DNA from: Dendrophyllia cribrosa
Taxonomy: Eukaryota > Cnidaria > Anthozoa > Scleractinia > Dendrophylliidae
Direction of reading: 5' to 3'
Length of the DNA: 64,000 bases
NCBI GenBank assembly: GCA_024195265.1
Contig: JAJLRJ010000006.1
Coordinates: 6,082,115 to 6,146,114 of the forward strand
The stretch's first letter is position 1; every line of letters starts with the position of its first letter. The notes beneath the pieces are model-generated. The model was not told where the DNA came from and did no database searches. It saw only the letters and a program-made list of their open reading frames with translations. Below, one piece after another: positions 33,062-44,826 of this stretch. Both the position numbers and the translations under genes were made by a program.

Positions 33062-34639
33062 GACCACTATTTACTTTTGAACCATATACCACTATAAGAT
33101 TTAAGATCTCCAGTAAATACCAAATTCAAAAACAACAGGTGATTTGTTCTGGCTGTCATACTGTGGCAAGCCTTTACATGACAAGGTTTTGTACTTTTGG
33201 AGGAAATAACCGGAACAGTTTTCATGTATGGATGGTTGATTGGAGATATACAATGCTGTTTGAAGGGGTGTTAGAATAAGGCCAGATCTTGTAAATTTGA
33301 TAGCATCATTAGGCAGTATAAAATAAAATGTACCCCTCATGTCATAACATCTGATTTTGAATATCTCAAGAACCTTAAAGTATGTGATAAACATCACAGC
33401 AGTTTATCTCCCAGAGGGCTCTTCAAGATCACACAGTTATGCCCAGCAAGGTATTCTGAAGACAACACCATCCATTGTATTTTGTTCACAATGCAACAAT
33501 AAAGTTTGCCCAACCAGTGATGTTCCCTGCAAGAAACATAATATAACCACTTTTAATAACCTGTTTTCAGTGGCTTGCAACTTTTTAAATGAAACAAATA
33601 AATGGTAACAAAACAGATTTACACAATGACCTAGGCTATGTAAGTATATGTCATGTCAGCTTTTCTTTTTAAATTCTACAAAAAATCTTGAAACATATGT
33701 TTCAAGAAAAACAAAAATGTTCAACTTCCACAACCCAGTTGAATTCAAACAATGCTCAAAAGCAAGATTTATCTGGAAAAGGAGAAACAACACAGATTTG
33801 TGGCTAACAAATACACTTGATTTTTTTATTATTTTTAGCGCTAAAAAGCTTATTATATTTAGTGACTTGTGAAAACCACCTATGAGTGATGCTGACTTTC
33901 TGTATAAAGATAGTTATAATAATGATGATGATGAACCTACAGAAAGTGAAAAATAATCTATACAGACCAAATCTTAAATTGAACATCAGTTTTTTTTTTA
34001 TAAAGGAGACAGCCATTTAATTAACCAAACTTAACCACATGGACATGATGCATGAGGTACAGTACTGTTGTACACTAAGACCTAGCTGTAGAGAAGATTA
34101 AAATTTTCAAAAGTATTGTTGATTTTCGACTCAAGAAGTGTTCACAGACGGTAATTTAGGAACAAAATTCCAACACTTACCGCTAATGACCTCTGGTGCC
34201 AACAAGGAGCAGTATATAAACAAGCTTGTAGAGGTGTCTTCTTCACATACAACTTCATTGACTTTAAAGGGATTGATGAGACGAACCACGAGTACTGAAG
34301 GATTGAAACTCGGCACACAGGAAGCTTAATATACCATGTGCCAAACGTCCTATTCTGGGATCAGAATATCTCCGCATCACTGTACAAGCTCCCCGAAAAC
34401 GTTAACAGGAGAACAAACTCCGCCGACGTATTAGATACTTGGTAATGAGTTTCTGTTCCAAATATGACGCTTTTGAATACTAGATTTCACTGGAAACTAT
34501 CGCAAACAAGTCTCGTATATTTTTCGAATCCTGACGATCATCGAATAAAGTAAATGAATCATCCAAACTGTAAGAAATTCCACAATTTTTGGAAGATAAC
34601 GAACAACAAATTTGCCCGCCATTTTGAAAATCACTGATC
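33062..34639. other. Interior of the 5.95-kb element, no recognised transposase
   Basis: Short frames at 33101-33397 (-), 33357-33608 (+) and 34131-34316 (-) have no family motif known to me. The last has a possible minus-strand donor GCG|GTAAGT near 34181, which would suit an exon of an unknown gene read leftward. Confidence 0.45.
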
Positions 34640-35910
34640 TATGACGTGACGTCACACTGGCAGTGATGACTCGACCAATGTTTTGCCTAGAGACGCCCCC
34701 TCCCTCCTGAGCGTGGCTAAAAATAATTTGTACCCCAATTTGTACAACACATGTCATATTCTGTCATATTTTTTCGGCTCATACCCTAAAAGGTACCGTG
34801 ATAATTCTAACGGTGGTCATTTAAGGTTTTCGTACCCTAAGCGGTACCAATCTCCAAATTTTGATCCCTAAAAGGTACGACGAGACCCCCGTCATTTTTA
34901 TATGGGAGTCCCCCCCCCCCCCCCCCCCCCCCGGGATAAATACATGTTTGAAAATTATGTCGAGCAGATTGGTTTAACCGTTCTCAACAAAAATCCCGGG
35001 ACAAAAATATGCGTTCCTAAAAAGGTAGCAACTAGCAAATACAAACCCGGCAACTGATGAGGTTCGAGAGGAGAACCGAAACTATGGTCTTGCCTGAATG
35101 AAATATCGGAGTAAGTGGCGTAAACGAAGCACTCGCCAGACTGTCAAAATTGACAACGGAGCGATCGAGCTCCACGCAGCTATAAAGCGTAGCGAAAGGA
35201 AGCTAAAATTACAGCCTTGACTGAGGTAAACTTCAACTCTCTACAAGTTGAATAGCTTATTAAGTTACAACTCTCTCTGTTTCAATTCAAACCTTTCCTA
35301 CATAAAAATCTACATGCCAATACTATTAAATGGCGAAAACAACACAACAACCGCCAGGCAAAAAAGGACGCTGAAATGAGGTCAAAATCTACAAGCGCGA
35401 CACCACAGGAAACTACAACCGACAGACTTGACCTCTAGTCCGTTGCATTCACAGGACGGTTGCATGCAACCGACAGACTTGACCTCTAGTCCGTTGCATG
35501 CACCTGCGGGTGCCTATAATTTTGTATATAATTTATTTGTTTAATAAAATGATGATGATGAATGATGATGATGATGATGCACGCGGCTTTTGAAAGGTTT
35601 TAAAGTTCAGTCTGCACTCTACAGTCACTAAAATCCTCCTTAACAAACGGCTAAATGTAGAATACCCGTTCAAAACATATAGAAGGAGCAAATGGCATTA
35701 AAAACATGAGGTTAGAGTCGTGCAGGCCTGCCCTGACCCCCATATTACACTCTCGTAACTTCCATCTTGCTTTTGATTATGCAGCTTCGACTTCACATCT
35801 AATTTATTACACCCAGGTTTTTCGGGTGTCCGATGGGCACGTGACCAGCCGATGCCAGGGTCTTTTCCCGCCGCCCCTCTCTCGAAGGGAAAGCCCTGGG
35901 AACGAGGTTG
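34640..35910 (-). repeat. Right long TIR of the 5.95-kb element
   Basis: Partner of 29960-31015. Extra material includes a repeat block at about 34690-34900 with three TACCCTAAAAGGTACC-like units, a C run at 34911-34932, and a local duplication at 35418-35500 of ACCGACAGACTTGACCTC. A short (GAT)n tract lies near 35550-35579. Confidence 0.85.
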
Positions 35911-36500
35911 TGTGAGAAAGAGGCTGATAAAAATGCAAGAATTTTGCTACACAATTCGAAAAAGCCGAAACAATAGGCGTGCATAAAGAAATCAACATGT
36001 CAAGATTTGATCGAACTGGCACTTAAAACATACATGATTCATTTTCAAATGAATATATTGTAAAACTCTGCAAGGGTTATGTACTTTATTGATGAGACGG
36101 AAAATGATTCTTGGTTTAATTTAGTCGTAGTATGCTTCTATACGTTTTCACTATCATTTAATGTCATTATCAGAAAATCGTTTTCCTTTTTTTCACTTCT
36201 TGATTTGTAAGTAATATATTTAAGAGATGACAGTTAGAATTAAATTAGTTTCGATATCTTGAAAGTAAGAAATTTGATTGAAAAAAATTAATTGCAATAA
36301 ATATTAAAAAATACAAAGTCAATAGAAAAAAAAAACAACAGGACTGACGTAATTTAATTTAGTTTCCATATCTTGAAAGTAAGAAATTTGATGAAAAGAA
36401 AACTTAAAATACAATAAATACAAGACAAATATAAATTAGACTACAAAACAGGATCGAAGTAATTAAAATTGCACTTTATTTCAAGGAACCAAATAACTGA
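35911..36500 (+). repeat. GPCR-upstream duplicated segment, unit 1, right half
   Basis: Matches 43985-44560 (GAGGCTGATAAAAATGCA, AAATCAACATGTCAAGATTT, GATCGAACTGGCACTT, GATGAGACGGAAAATGATTC). It ends in two units of the minisatellite with TATCTTGAAAGTAAGAAATT, also seen at 44400-44560 and 58900-60180. Confidence 0.85.
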
Positions 36501-36640
36501 GCTTTTCAATCGAGCAGAACCTTCTCAAGGCTTGAGTGGTCTACTGTGCTTTGAGTCTGTGGGAGTGATGACATCTTAAAATGCGACCATTTCAAATAAA
36601 AGCTGTCGACCAGTAACCATTTTTAATATTTATCGTATGA
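36500..36640 (+). promoter_or_regulatory. Shared module upstream of GPCR 1
   Basis: A block with TCAATCGAGCAG, CTTGAGTGGTCTA and GCTGTCGACCAGTAACC lies within 230 bp upstream of the receptor start. It recurs upstream of receptor 4 (60200-60310), as an orphan copy (59640-59760) and in diverged form near receptor 3 (45615-45690). Position and recurrence suggest a core promoter or 5' leader; this is inference. Confidence 0.5.
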
Positions 36641-36729
36641 ACACTGTACAAAAATTAGACAATCTGCTCACATTTATCGAAACTGCTGTGCAAATAAGAT
36701 CTGCTACGTCTCGTGGACAAAAACAGGCA

Positions 36730-37666
36730 ATGTCCAATAACACGAGTAGTTCACCTTCAAGAAACGTTTTCGTCCGTTGCATCTTGGACTTTGACAACAG
36801 AGAGTTCGATTTTTATGTATGTGAAGTTTATTTTGCAAGCTCCATCATCATCGCTTCCTTGTCTCCCGTGGCAGTGATAGGAAATTCACTGATTTTGGCG
36901 GCGATTTGGAGGAAGACTTTCCAGAGAACACCTTTTCATATTATTCTTGGCGGATTGGCGTTTACTGATTTGTGTACTGGGCTCATTGTTCAACCTTTCA
37001 TAGCTGCATCCTCTTTTCTACACTTTTCCAACCTTAAAGTAGTTACCGACCGAACAGTGCTTGTAAGAAGCATAGAAGCAATTGGAAAAGCTAGTTGCGG
37101 TTATTTTGCTATCATAACGGTATGCATTATGTCCTTTTATAGCTGTTGAACGATGGCTGCACATGTTGCGGAGGTCCTTGGTGACATCGCACCGAGGTTG
37201 TTTAACCGTTTCAGTGATATTACTGGTTCCAATTCCAGTAGCTGTTCTTTGGGTAGTGGACTCTACAGAGGAAAAGGAAGGAGAGGAGTTGTTTATAACG
37301 GCTTTAGTAGTTATGCTGTTTTGTTTTATAATCACTTTCGTTGCTTATTTTAAAGTGTTCCGAATAATCATTCGACAGCATCAGCAACAAGTTCAGGAAA
37401 ACGCGTCTACACAAAATTTTGGTCAACCAGCAATAAATCTTGTTTCAATTTCGTATATTCTTGCTTTGTTTTCATTCTGTTTTTTGCCTATGATTGTTTC
37501 GCTGGCGGTGCTTCTTAACCTTGGTAATACGTCAGAAATAGTGGCGGCATTTCAATTGTCCTTGGTGGCGTTAATTTTGTCTTCTTCCCTTTATCCTTGC
37601 CTTTATCTGTGGAGAATGAATGACATTCGGCTTGGAGTGAAACATTTATTCTGTTCGAACAATTAA
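36730..37666 (+). pseudogene. Class A GPCR 1, frameshifted
   Basis: Close paralogue of receptor 4 at 60397-61350. The first part (MSNNTSSSPSRNVF onward) carries TM1 with GNSLILAAIW, TM2 with AFTDLCTGLIVQPF and most of TM3. At about 37131-37138 one extra T (CCTTTTATAG against CCTTTATGG in receptor 4) shifts the frame directly before the ERW motif and gives TGA at 37147. The shifted frame then stays open from 37157 to the end and encodes AVERWLHM through TM7. TM7 has a Tyr in place of the Asn of NPxxY (SSLYPCLYLW). An in-frame 21-bp loss removes part of the third intracellular loop (AKYKKSV region). Unless the extra base is an assembly error, this is a pseudogene. A possible extension upstream (from 36637) lacks support. 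Confidence 0.88.
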
Positions 37667-39343
37667 GTAAAGTAATGTTAAAAGAAAACTTGAATTGAAT
37701 GGGCATTAATCATCAATTGACCAAAAGTAACTGAGGTGCCTTCACAAAATGATGTATGATCTTCTCATCAATGCCTGTAAAACGCCATGCACGAGACTCT
37801 ATCTCGTATTTAGTCGGGATGCTTGGCTGAAATAATAATAATAATATCACATGACATACATAAGAGATAGCAACTTGAAAACAAGAACTCTACTATTTGT
37901 GAAACAGGGCTTGAAGCGTACATAAGAAATTAAGAATTCGAAGCATAGCCAGCTCCACAATCAAAGATTTACTGTAACACTGTAGAATCCATTGACTGTT
38001 TATTCTTCATTACTCGTGGCGTTACGCCAACGGGCAAGAGATAAAAGGTAAGAAATATGATCCTAGGAATTTCGCCGATTCTTCTCAATACCTGTGTTTT
38101 TAGTAGCAGACATCACTGCTTCTTTTAAATTGTACAATGCAAAGAAAGTTTTCCTATCGAAAGGATTTGAATGGTCAACCATACGCGTTTGAAAATAAGA
38201 GGTATTTTTTACAACATTCTTGCACGCGACTCTGCTCGCACGTCACGTAAAGGTCAACCAAATTTAACAATTAACAAATCTTAGCTTCTTAACGTTTTTC
38301 ACGCATCGTTTGAGAAACGAATAATATTTTCTTTATTTATCGCAGAGGAAGGCTGGCTCAAAAGAAGGGGTACAAGTTAGGATATAAGATACTATGCCGT
38401 GAGTAAAGAACCATTTGATCGAAAGTTTGAAGTTGTAATTTGAATTGAGAAGTTCTCCTTTTGCATGCAATGGAGGTCACGGCCCTTCACAGTTTTGAAG
38501 GACTATCCCAGTCGTCTTTTGTAAAATGTAGACTAGTTTTTAAAGGAGCTATTAAAGCTATGTCATAGGGATTGTGACGTTTCTAGCTTAAAACACGAAA
38601 TGATAAATGCAGATTGTAAAACATCAAGGAAGATATAAATTGCAAGACCGTTAAAGCCCGACTTCACTACTCGTAGGGTTCTTGTTGTAAATAAAGTTAA
38701 CGACTGAGAGGTTTAACCCTTTTACTTCCAGAGTCAATTATGGAAGAATGTAGTGTAGTTCTTACTTTTGAGTCTGCCAACGAAATCCTATGGTGTGACT
38801 ATTTAAATGAAACCTCTTTGCTAGTAGTTTTGCACGGTAACGCTTGTTTTTCAATATCTTAAAAATAAAATTTGGAAATTTTCTTGAAATTCTTGAAGTT
38901 AAAGGTTCAAGTGGAGGCTACACGAGCTATTGCGGTACAGTCTGTCTTCTGTTGTCACTTCGTAATATAGTCAGTGTAGAATCAACGAGAGTGTCTGTAT
39001 TTAGTTTTACAATGTAGCCTGTGTACTTTAAGTTCTTTAAAGTTTATAAAGACAAATTATTCATTCATAGTAGTGTTAGTGTGTGATAGTGCCTGTGTTG
39101 TTCAAGAAGAAATATTAAAAAAAATTCTCAGTATTCTAGAAATGATAGAAGGTTGTGGCTTTCCACAGTTGTTGTAATTTGTTTTGCACCTGAACCTACC
39201 CTTTATTCAATAGAGATGAACTAGTGGCCTGGGTGCATACATGCCACTCAATACTCTTGCACGAAGCAGGCTGGATAGGATTCCTACTCCACTTTGCTGA
39301 CCTTTTTAGTTAGTGCTGGGTATGGAATGCTCTACGTGGAGGT

Positions 39344-39560
39344 GCGGCGGTGTAGTGGTCAGCGCGTTGAACGTCAGATACAAAGGTCAGTGGTTCGAGG
39401 CCTGTTCTCGGCCGTCATGTTGTTTCCTTAGACAAGAAACTTTACTCCACATTGTCTCTCTTTCCCCCCAGGTGTATAGATGGGTACCAGAGACAAAATG
39501 CTGAGAGTAACCCTGTGATGGACTAGCATCCCATCCAGTGGGGATTAGCAATACTCCTAC
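39344..39560 (+). repeat. tRNA-derived SINE-like sequence, copy 1
   Basis: It carries a pol III A-box-like TGTAGTGGTCAGCGC and, about 45 bp later, a B box GGTTCGAGGCC, as in a tRNA-related SINE head. A CT-rich body follows. The duplicated partner is at 63180-63390. A functional tRNA is not supported because no full cloverleaf is evident. Confidence 0.6.
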
Positions 39561-39761
39561 TTGTTTCATAGTAGCAAAAACCAGGTTAAACTCCGGCCGA
39601 TTGGGCCACTTGTGCGCCGTGCACGACTTTGCTTACTTTATAGCATACTCCATCCCCTTGCTAATTGGCTGATCCATTATTTTGTGCATTTAACCTGGTT
39701 TTTGGTGGGCGGCAATGGTTGGCTGACCGTTATTTTTTGGGGTGTGTTGCCCTTCCCTCTT

Positions 39762-39762
<1 letters not shown>

Positions 39763-39794
<32 letters not shown>

Positions 39795-39897
39795 CTTTAT
39801 TTATAGAGGGTGACACATAACAGTTTTTACTGACGAACCAGAACCCTCTATCTTAAAATTAATTTTTACACTATCCAGGTGCAAATAATGTGTCTTA
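39763..39897 (-). mobile_element. LINE 3' tail insertion, absent from the duplicate
   Basis: A (GTAA)n tract followed by about 100 bp is present here and missing from the homologous position near 63566. TCTTA occurs on both sides (39758-39762 and 39893-39897) as a candidate target duplication. Read on the minus strand it ends CTCTATAAATAAAG plus (TTAC)n, the usual form of a 5'-truncated LINE. The insertion must postdate the duplication, or the other copy lost it precisely. Confidence 0.78.
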
Positions 39898-40370
39898 ATG
39901 CATTCAGTTTTCAAAATGTGTCGATAATACCCTTTTGTACATTCCAGTTTAGTTAGTTTGGTTTATAAAACGAAATAACAGATAAATAACATTACGTCAA
40001 GAACAAAAACAGAGATAAAATACACAGCGTAAACATGTGACAGAAGAGTAAATTATTCCATAAGTTGATCGCTCTAGGGAAGAAAGAAAACAAGAAGTAA
40101 TTTTGTCTGTGGTTTGAGCTTGTAATTAATAAGCTTGCTTGGATCAAAGTTGCGTGTTACGTAAGTGCATTTGGCGGAAGCAAAGTATGTACTACAGTCA
40201 ATTTGCATCAAACCAGATATGTACTTGAACAATAGAAAACTGTCCTTTAGTTCCTTTGCAGGATGTGCTGCTGCCAGCCTTGTTTCTGTCAAGGCCAACT
40301 CCAGTCCATTAACTGTCAAAACGCTGTGTATTTTATTGTGTACTCAATCATGATTATACTGCAATTATAA

Positions 40371-41937
40371 TCGCATGTTTTCAACTTCATTTTTACTTTC
40401 ATCCTCACCCTTATTAACTACTATGATGAGCAAGATAAAACGAATGAGTTCACATTGTCAGTGGATAAGAATCAAATGCTGGTACAGATTATAAAATTTA
40501 GGTAATAAGTCAAGTACGGAAGTTAACCACGATTTGTGTTGTCAACAGAACTGGTGAAATGAGTATGTCATGGTTAATGTACATTGCCTACTTGTATGAG
40601 AATTTCTCAGTTGTGATAATTGTTCTCAGAAGTTATCGAGAAAGTTAGCTGACAGGTTTGCCCTCGTATGGATGATTAAAAGCATGTCACCTGCACTCTG
40701 CACTGGGAGACAAACATTGTGTGCTATTTATTAGTGATGGTTGCGATCCTTGCAGTGCTATCAAGTAAAACCTGAAAACAAAAGACAGGTTTGAACTGGA
40801 TTCGAACCAATAACCCTACTTTTACCGGTACATTACTACACGATTAATAACAAGGTTCTGGGTTGGAATTGCTTTTTTTAGGTTTCGTTTAAACTGCTAT
40901 AGTTATTCGCATCACTGCGATGACGAGAAATGTCACTTAATGTATGTCTCATCCGAAGGTCAAAAATATTATTTCATGTATTCACATTTAATGTATGCTC
41001 GTATTACATTGTCGTTACATTTATTTTAAGAATGGCCGTTATACAATCGATGGTTTTTCTTTTAGTGTGGAAACCTAGACACGGACAAAGCACTATATAA
41101 TACCTATCTTCTTCGTGTCTCCGTTGCGAGAATAATGAAATAAATAATAAATGTGCTATCGCAAACGTCATGGGTTCGAATCTCGTGGAAGCATTAGTTT
41201 GGTTACTGCCTTGTTGTAAACTTCTCCATTTCCTTAAATGAGCTGTAAAGATCCGTTTCTTGTCATTTATTCACGCTCAGCTGACAGGTTTCACGATTTA
41301 TTTCATATGAATTGTACCGATATTTTTGAAAAATGGGCCTCAGCAAGGATCGTACTAATTCAATGCACCAATTCTTAATTCCTTTGTTGTAACAAATGAA
41401 TGGAGGAATAAAAAAAAAACATAAAGTTTTGTTTGTTTTTATTGGGTCACTGTTTGCTCTACACGGTTTGTTTAGATTTCAGTTTTGTCAAAGCCATCAT
41501 CAAAAAGTAATATTAATTGATAATATTGACCTAAAGCAATACTAAAGTCACGTTTTTTAAATATAAATAATAAAAATATTTGAGAGATATGCTAGGAGAT
41601 TTATATTATTTTCATTTCGGGGAAAATTAATTTATTATAAATGGTAAGAATATTTGCAAAAGCAAGCAAACCAAATGCCAAAATAAATAAATACAAATAA
41701 TTAAAACCAACTTCATAGCGTGTGAAATGTACAACTGTAAGTTAATTAACATTGAATATATATATAAAAACAACTTTGTAATCGAGCATTCTCTTTTAGC
41801 CGTCAGCGGATTCTTATTCGAATCTGTAGATGAAATTTGAAGGTGTGACCAGTGACAGCTCATCCTGTGGCGTTTTGTGTTTCAACATCTGAATCGCGTT
41901 GCAAAATAGTTTCCAACGCTGCTGAACAGAACGAGGC
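40371..41937. other. Intergenic DNA between GPCR 1 and 2, with two tRNA-like B boxes
   Basis: A minus-strand GGTTCGAATCC (40798-40808) and a plus-strand GGGTTCGAATCTC (about 41171-41183) resemble T-arms of tRNA-derived SINEs. Nothing else is recognised. Confidence 0.45.
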
Positions 41938-42864
41938 ATGTGTAACAACAAAACTTGCTCCGTTTCAGATAACTTTTCCATCCCTTGTAGCTTAGAAGAC
42001 AGAGAAAGGGTGCATTGTGATATTTACGTGCATATTTATTTAGCAAGTTATGCGATCATCTCTGTTTTCGCTCCCGTAGCAGTGGCGGGAAATGCACTCG
42101 TTTTGGCTGCGATTTGGAAGAAGTCGTTTCAAAAAACACCGTTTCATATTCTTCTGAGTGGATTAGCGATCACTGATTTGTGTACCGGTCTCACCAGTCC
42201 TTTACTTGCAGTTCCTTTATTTTTCGTGTTCCTTGGCAAGTCCTCAGTATTTCTGAACTCTATGTTAATAATTGGGATGGTCACTTCTGTATATTTGGTG
42301 GCCTTTACGTTACTTATTATAACATTTATGTCCGTCGAACGATGGCTGCACATGTCTCGACGATCCTTGGAGACACCTCGTCGTGGATGTTTTACCGCTG
42401 CCATGTTATCACTAGCACCAATTCCATTGGTTGTTTTAAGCACATTGAATTCCATCAAGGTACAAGATAAGTTTACTGTCATTGCTGTATATATGCTGTG
42501 TTGTTACTTGACCACTTCTGTTGCTTATTTGAAAGTATTCCGAATTATTCGCCAGCACCAGCAACAAGTTCAGGGAAACCAGTCTATACAAGAGTTTGGT
42601 CAACCAGCAATAAATTTGGCAAAGTATAAGAAATCTATGGTTTCAATCTCATATATTCTTGCTTTATTTTCTTTCTGTTTGTTGCCTATGATTGTTACAC
42701 TTTTGGTAATTGTTCACATGGGTTTTAGTGCCGAAACATGGACGGCCTATAGCGTCTCTTTGCTGTTCCTATTTTTATCATCTTCTCTCAACCCCGGTCT
42801 TTATATTTGGAGAATGAAAGACGTTCGTGATGGAGTGAAGAAGTTATTCTGTACGAATGGATAG
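41938..42864 (+). CDS. Class A GPCR 2 (intact, single exon)
   Basis: 308-residue rhodopsin-class receptor, complete from ATG 41938 to TAG. It is predicted to sit in the plasma membrane with an extracellular N-terminus carrying an N-glycosylation site (NKT, residues 4-6). TM1 contains GN52ALVLAAIW, TM2 LAITD80LCTGL, TM3 ends in E134RW in place of DRY, TM6 has FSFCLLP, and TM7 has the NPGLY motif (285-289). A short C-tail holds a possible palmitoylation Cys (305). The usual Cys at the top of TM3 is absent and extracellular loop 2 is very short, as in the melanocortin/adenosine/cannabinoid-like group. The ligand cannot be told. It is more diverged than receptors 1 and 4, which are close copies of each other. 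An upstream in-frame extension is not needed: MCNNKT aligns with MSNNTS of its paralogues. Confidence 0.93.
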   Translation: MCNNKTCSVSDNFSIPCSLEDRERVHCDIYVHIYLASYAIISVFAPVAVAGNALVLAAIWKKSFQKTPFHILLSGLAITDLCTGLTSPLLAVPLFFVFLGKSSVFLNSMLIIGMVTSVYLVAFTLLIITFMSVERWLHMSRRSLETPRRGCFTAAMLSLAPIPLVVLSTLNSIKVQDKFTVIAVYMLCCYLTTSVAYLKVFRIIRQHQQQVQGNQSIQEFGQPAINLAKYKKSMVSISYILALFSFCLLPMIVTLLVIVHMGFSAETWTAYSVSLLFLFLSSSLNPGLYIWRMKDVRDGVKKLFCTNG

Positions 42865-43435
42865 GAAAGATAAAAAAATGTCGAAGTTTTTCCAAGAATT
42901 TTAGAGTATATAAATCCAAAGACTAGATCTACAACTCTTGAGATGGTAAAATCCAAGAGGACATCACATCAACTGATGATAAACGGAATTTTATAAAATA
43001 ACTTAATGTTTGTCCAACTCGGAAGTGGTTCCATTCATTTATAATAGACTCTTTAGCTTTGGATCACATGAAAAATTGCGCGTATACCCTGTATTTAAAC
43101 TATGGCTATCATATCATTGGGTAACGTACGGTATGAAATAGTTTTTTTTGTCATGGTAAATGTCAGATAAGTCAATGTTCGTTTTATATATAAAAAGAAA
43201 GCAGAGACAATTGTCTTGTTATCGATTGACTTAACCATGTCAGATCATTTATATTCTCAGAGACACTAGTTAGGGAAATAAATAAGCGCCGCGAGGGAAT
43301 TATTAGAGGATTTACGCTATGTTCCAGCCAATATACTCTGCTTTTGTAGTACTTGTTTTTTCCATTAATTTTCAATACTAGTCAATTGCATGTGTTAGTA
43401 CATTTTATTTAGATTAGGTCAGGAAAGTCAATAAA
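42865..43435. other. 3' flank of GPCR 2, no recognised feature
   Basis: AT-rich non-coding DNA. It lacks the 3' duplicated segment seen after receptors 1 and 4. Confidence 0.5.
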
Positions 43436-44560
43436 GCATGTATGTATGTAATGATGCAACACGAGAGCGAGTTTTTAGAGGATAACTTCTCATCGTGCCT
43501 TCGCATCACAGCTGATAGAAATTGAACCCGTTTTGGAATCGACATGGAATCTCGTTTAAGTTTTTCATATTTTTATGTTTTTTCCTTGAAATTGCCATCA
43601 TAGCTTCGTATATCATTTCCTCCGTTACAACAGTAATTTACCCTCAGTTTAAAGTGTGAGTTCGATAAAATTATGACATGTTGATATTTGGAGTACAGTA
43701 TTTCGAAAGGAAATCATGTATTTACTTACCTATCCAAACCGTTTTTTTTTTAATCAGAGCACGCGGAAAGATTGCTTTAGTCGGCCTTACTTTTCGCATT
43801 TTCACGGCCGCCATTAAATTTGCATGTTTCTGAAGAAAATCTCACCAACTCCCTGTGACGTCACAGAGAGCTGCGGAAAATTCAAATGAGTAGTTTGCAG
43901 GAGAATTTGTCCGAGCTAAAACCTGTTCGTTTCGACTGTTTTTTCCGGTTTTTCCGAATCACTGACACACAAATGTGTTTAGTATGGGTGTCAGAAAGAG
44001 GCTGATAAAAATGCAGGAATTTCGCTACACAGTTCCAAATATAAGACGAAACAATGGGCGTGCACTAAGAAATCAACATGTCAAGATTTGATCGAACTGG
44101 CACTTCAAAGATATATGATTCATTTTCGGATGAATAGATTGTAAAACTCTGCAAGAGTTTTATACTTTATTGATGAGACGGAAAATGATTCTTGGTTTCC
44201 TTTGTTATGGAAAATGTGACAAACAGATAAGAACGTATGAAAATTGAGCTTTAGTTTTAATTTAGTCGCAGTATGCTTCTACACGTTTTCACTATCATCA
44301 ATTCAGCGTTATTATTCAATATCATTATCAGAAAGTCGTTTTCCTTTTATTTCCCTACTTATAAGAAATTCGCTCTTGAAATAATAGGGCACTGAAAACT
44401 CACTTTTTGATTTGTAAGTAATACATTTAAGAGACAACCAGTAAAAATTAAATTAGTTTCAATATCTTGAAAGTAAGAAATGTGATTGAAAAAAACACAA
44501 CAGGATTGATGGAATTTAATTAAGTTTCCATATCTTAACAGTAAGAGAGAGAAAACTCCA
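43436..44560 (+). repeat. GPCR-upstream duplicated segment, unit 2 (uninterrupted)
   Basis: Contiguous homologue of 29395-29959 plus 35911-36500, beginning with a short (ATGT)n and ending in minisatellite units. It supplies the empty site for the 5.95-kb transposon in unit 1. Confidence 0.85.
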
Positions 44561-44644
44561 AGCCACCCCTCTGGGTGAGTATATGATGTGATGATAAGGA
44601 GTGCCACGAGGCTCGTTTTATCTTCCCTGTTATTGTATAAACAA

Positions 44645-44826
44645 AATAGAGTCCATTTTCCCGTGCGTCTGTTTAGTTATAGATCGTAGAAGGCGTCAAA
44701 ATATGGCCACAACATCAGTTACTTACTCGCGTGGGGCTCTTTGGCCAGTTTTTTGTTCTTACCACATTCTGACATCATCTGTGATCTTAACTGAACAGAC
44801 GCATGCCAAAATGAAATCTATTTCTT
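44645..44826. mobile_element. 182-bp MITE with imperfect 40-bp TIRs
   Basis: The left arm AATAGAGTCCATTTTCCC...GCGTCTGTTTAG pairs with the right arm CTGAACAGACGC...AATGAAATCTATT. Non-coding. Confidence 0.65.

Larger units (their letters stand above)
29960..35910. mobile_element. 5.95-kb TIR transposon with 9-bp target duplication, in GPCR-upstream DNA
   Basis: The ends CAACCACGTTCCCAGGGC and GCCCTGGGAACGAGGTTG are inverted. TGTGAGAAA occurs directly outside both ends (29951-29959 and 35911-35919) as a 9-bp target duplication. The uninterrupted homologue near 43985 reads TGTCAGAAAGAGGCTGATAA and shows the empty site. The inverted arms extend for more than 1 kb (about 29960-31015 and 34640-35910), unequal because of later insertions. 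The interior (31300-34600) contains a degenerate tandem repeat, two MITEs and short frames with no recognised transposase. A 9-bp duplication and long TIRs suggest a MULE- or KDZ-like element; that assignment is tentative. Confidence 0.92.
37667..40370 (+). repeat. 3' duplicated segment, unit 1
   Basis: The DNA downstream of receptor 1 matches 61351-64000 downstream of receptor 4 almost throughout, including CATTAATCATCAATTGACCA, TTTACTGTAACACTGTAGAA and GGAGGTCACGGCCCTTCACA. It is non-coding; short frames on either strand are not conserved between the copies because of indels. It includes a tRNA-like SINE and a LINE tail, listed separately. Confidence 0.88.
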
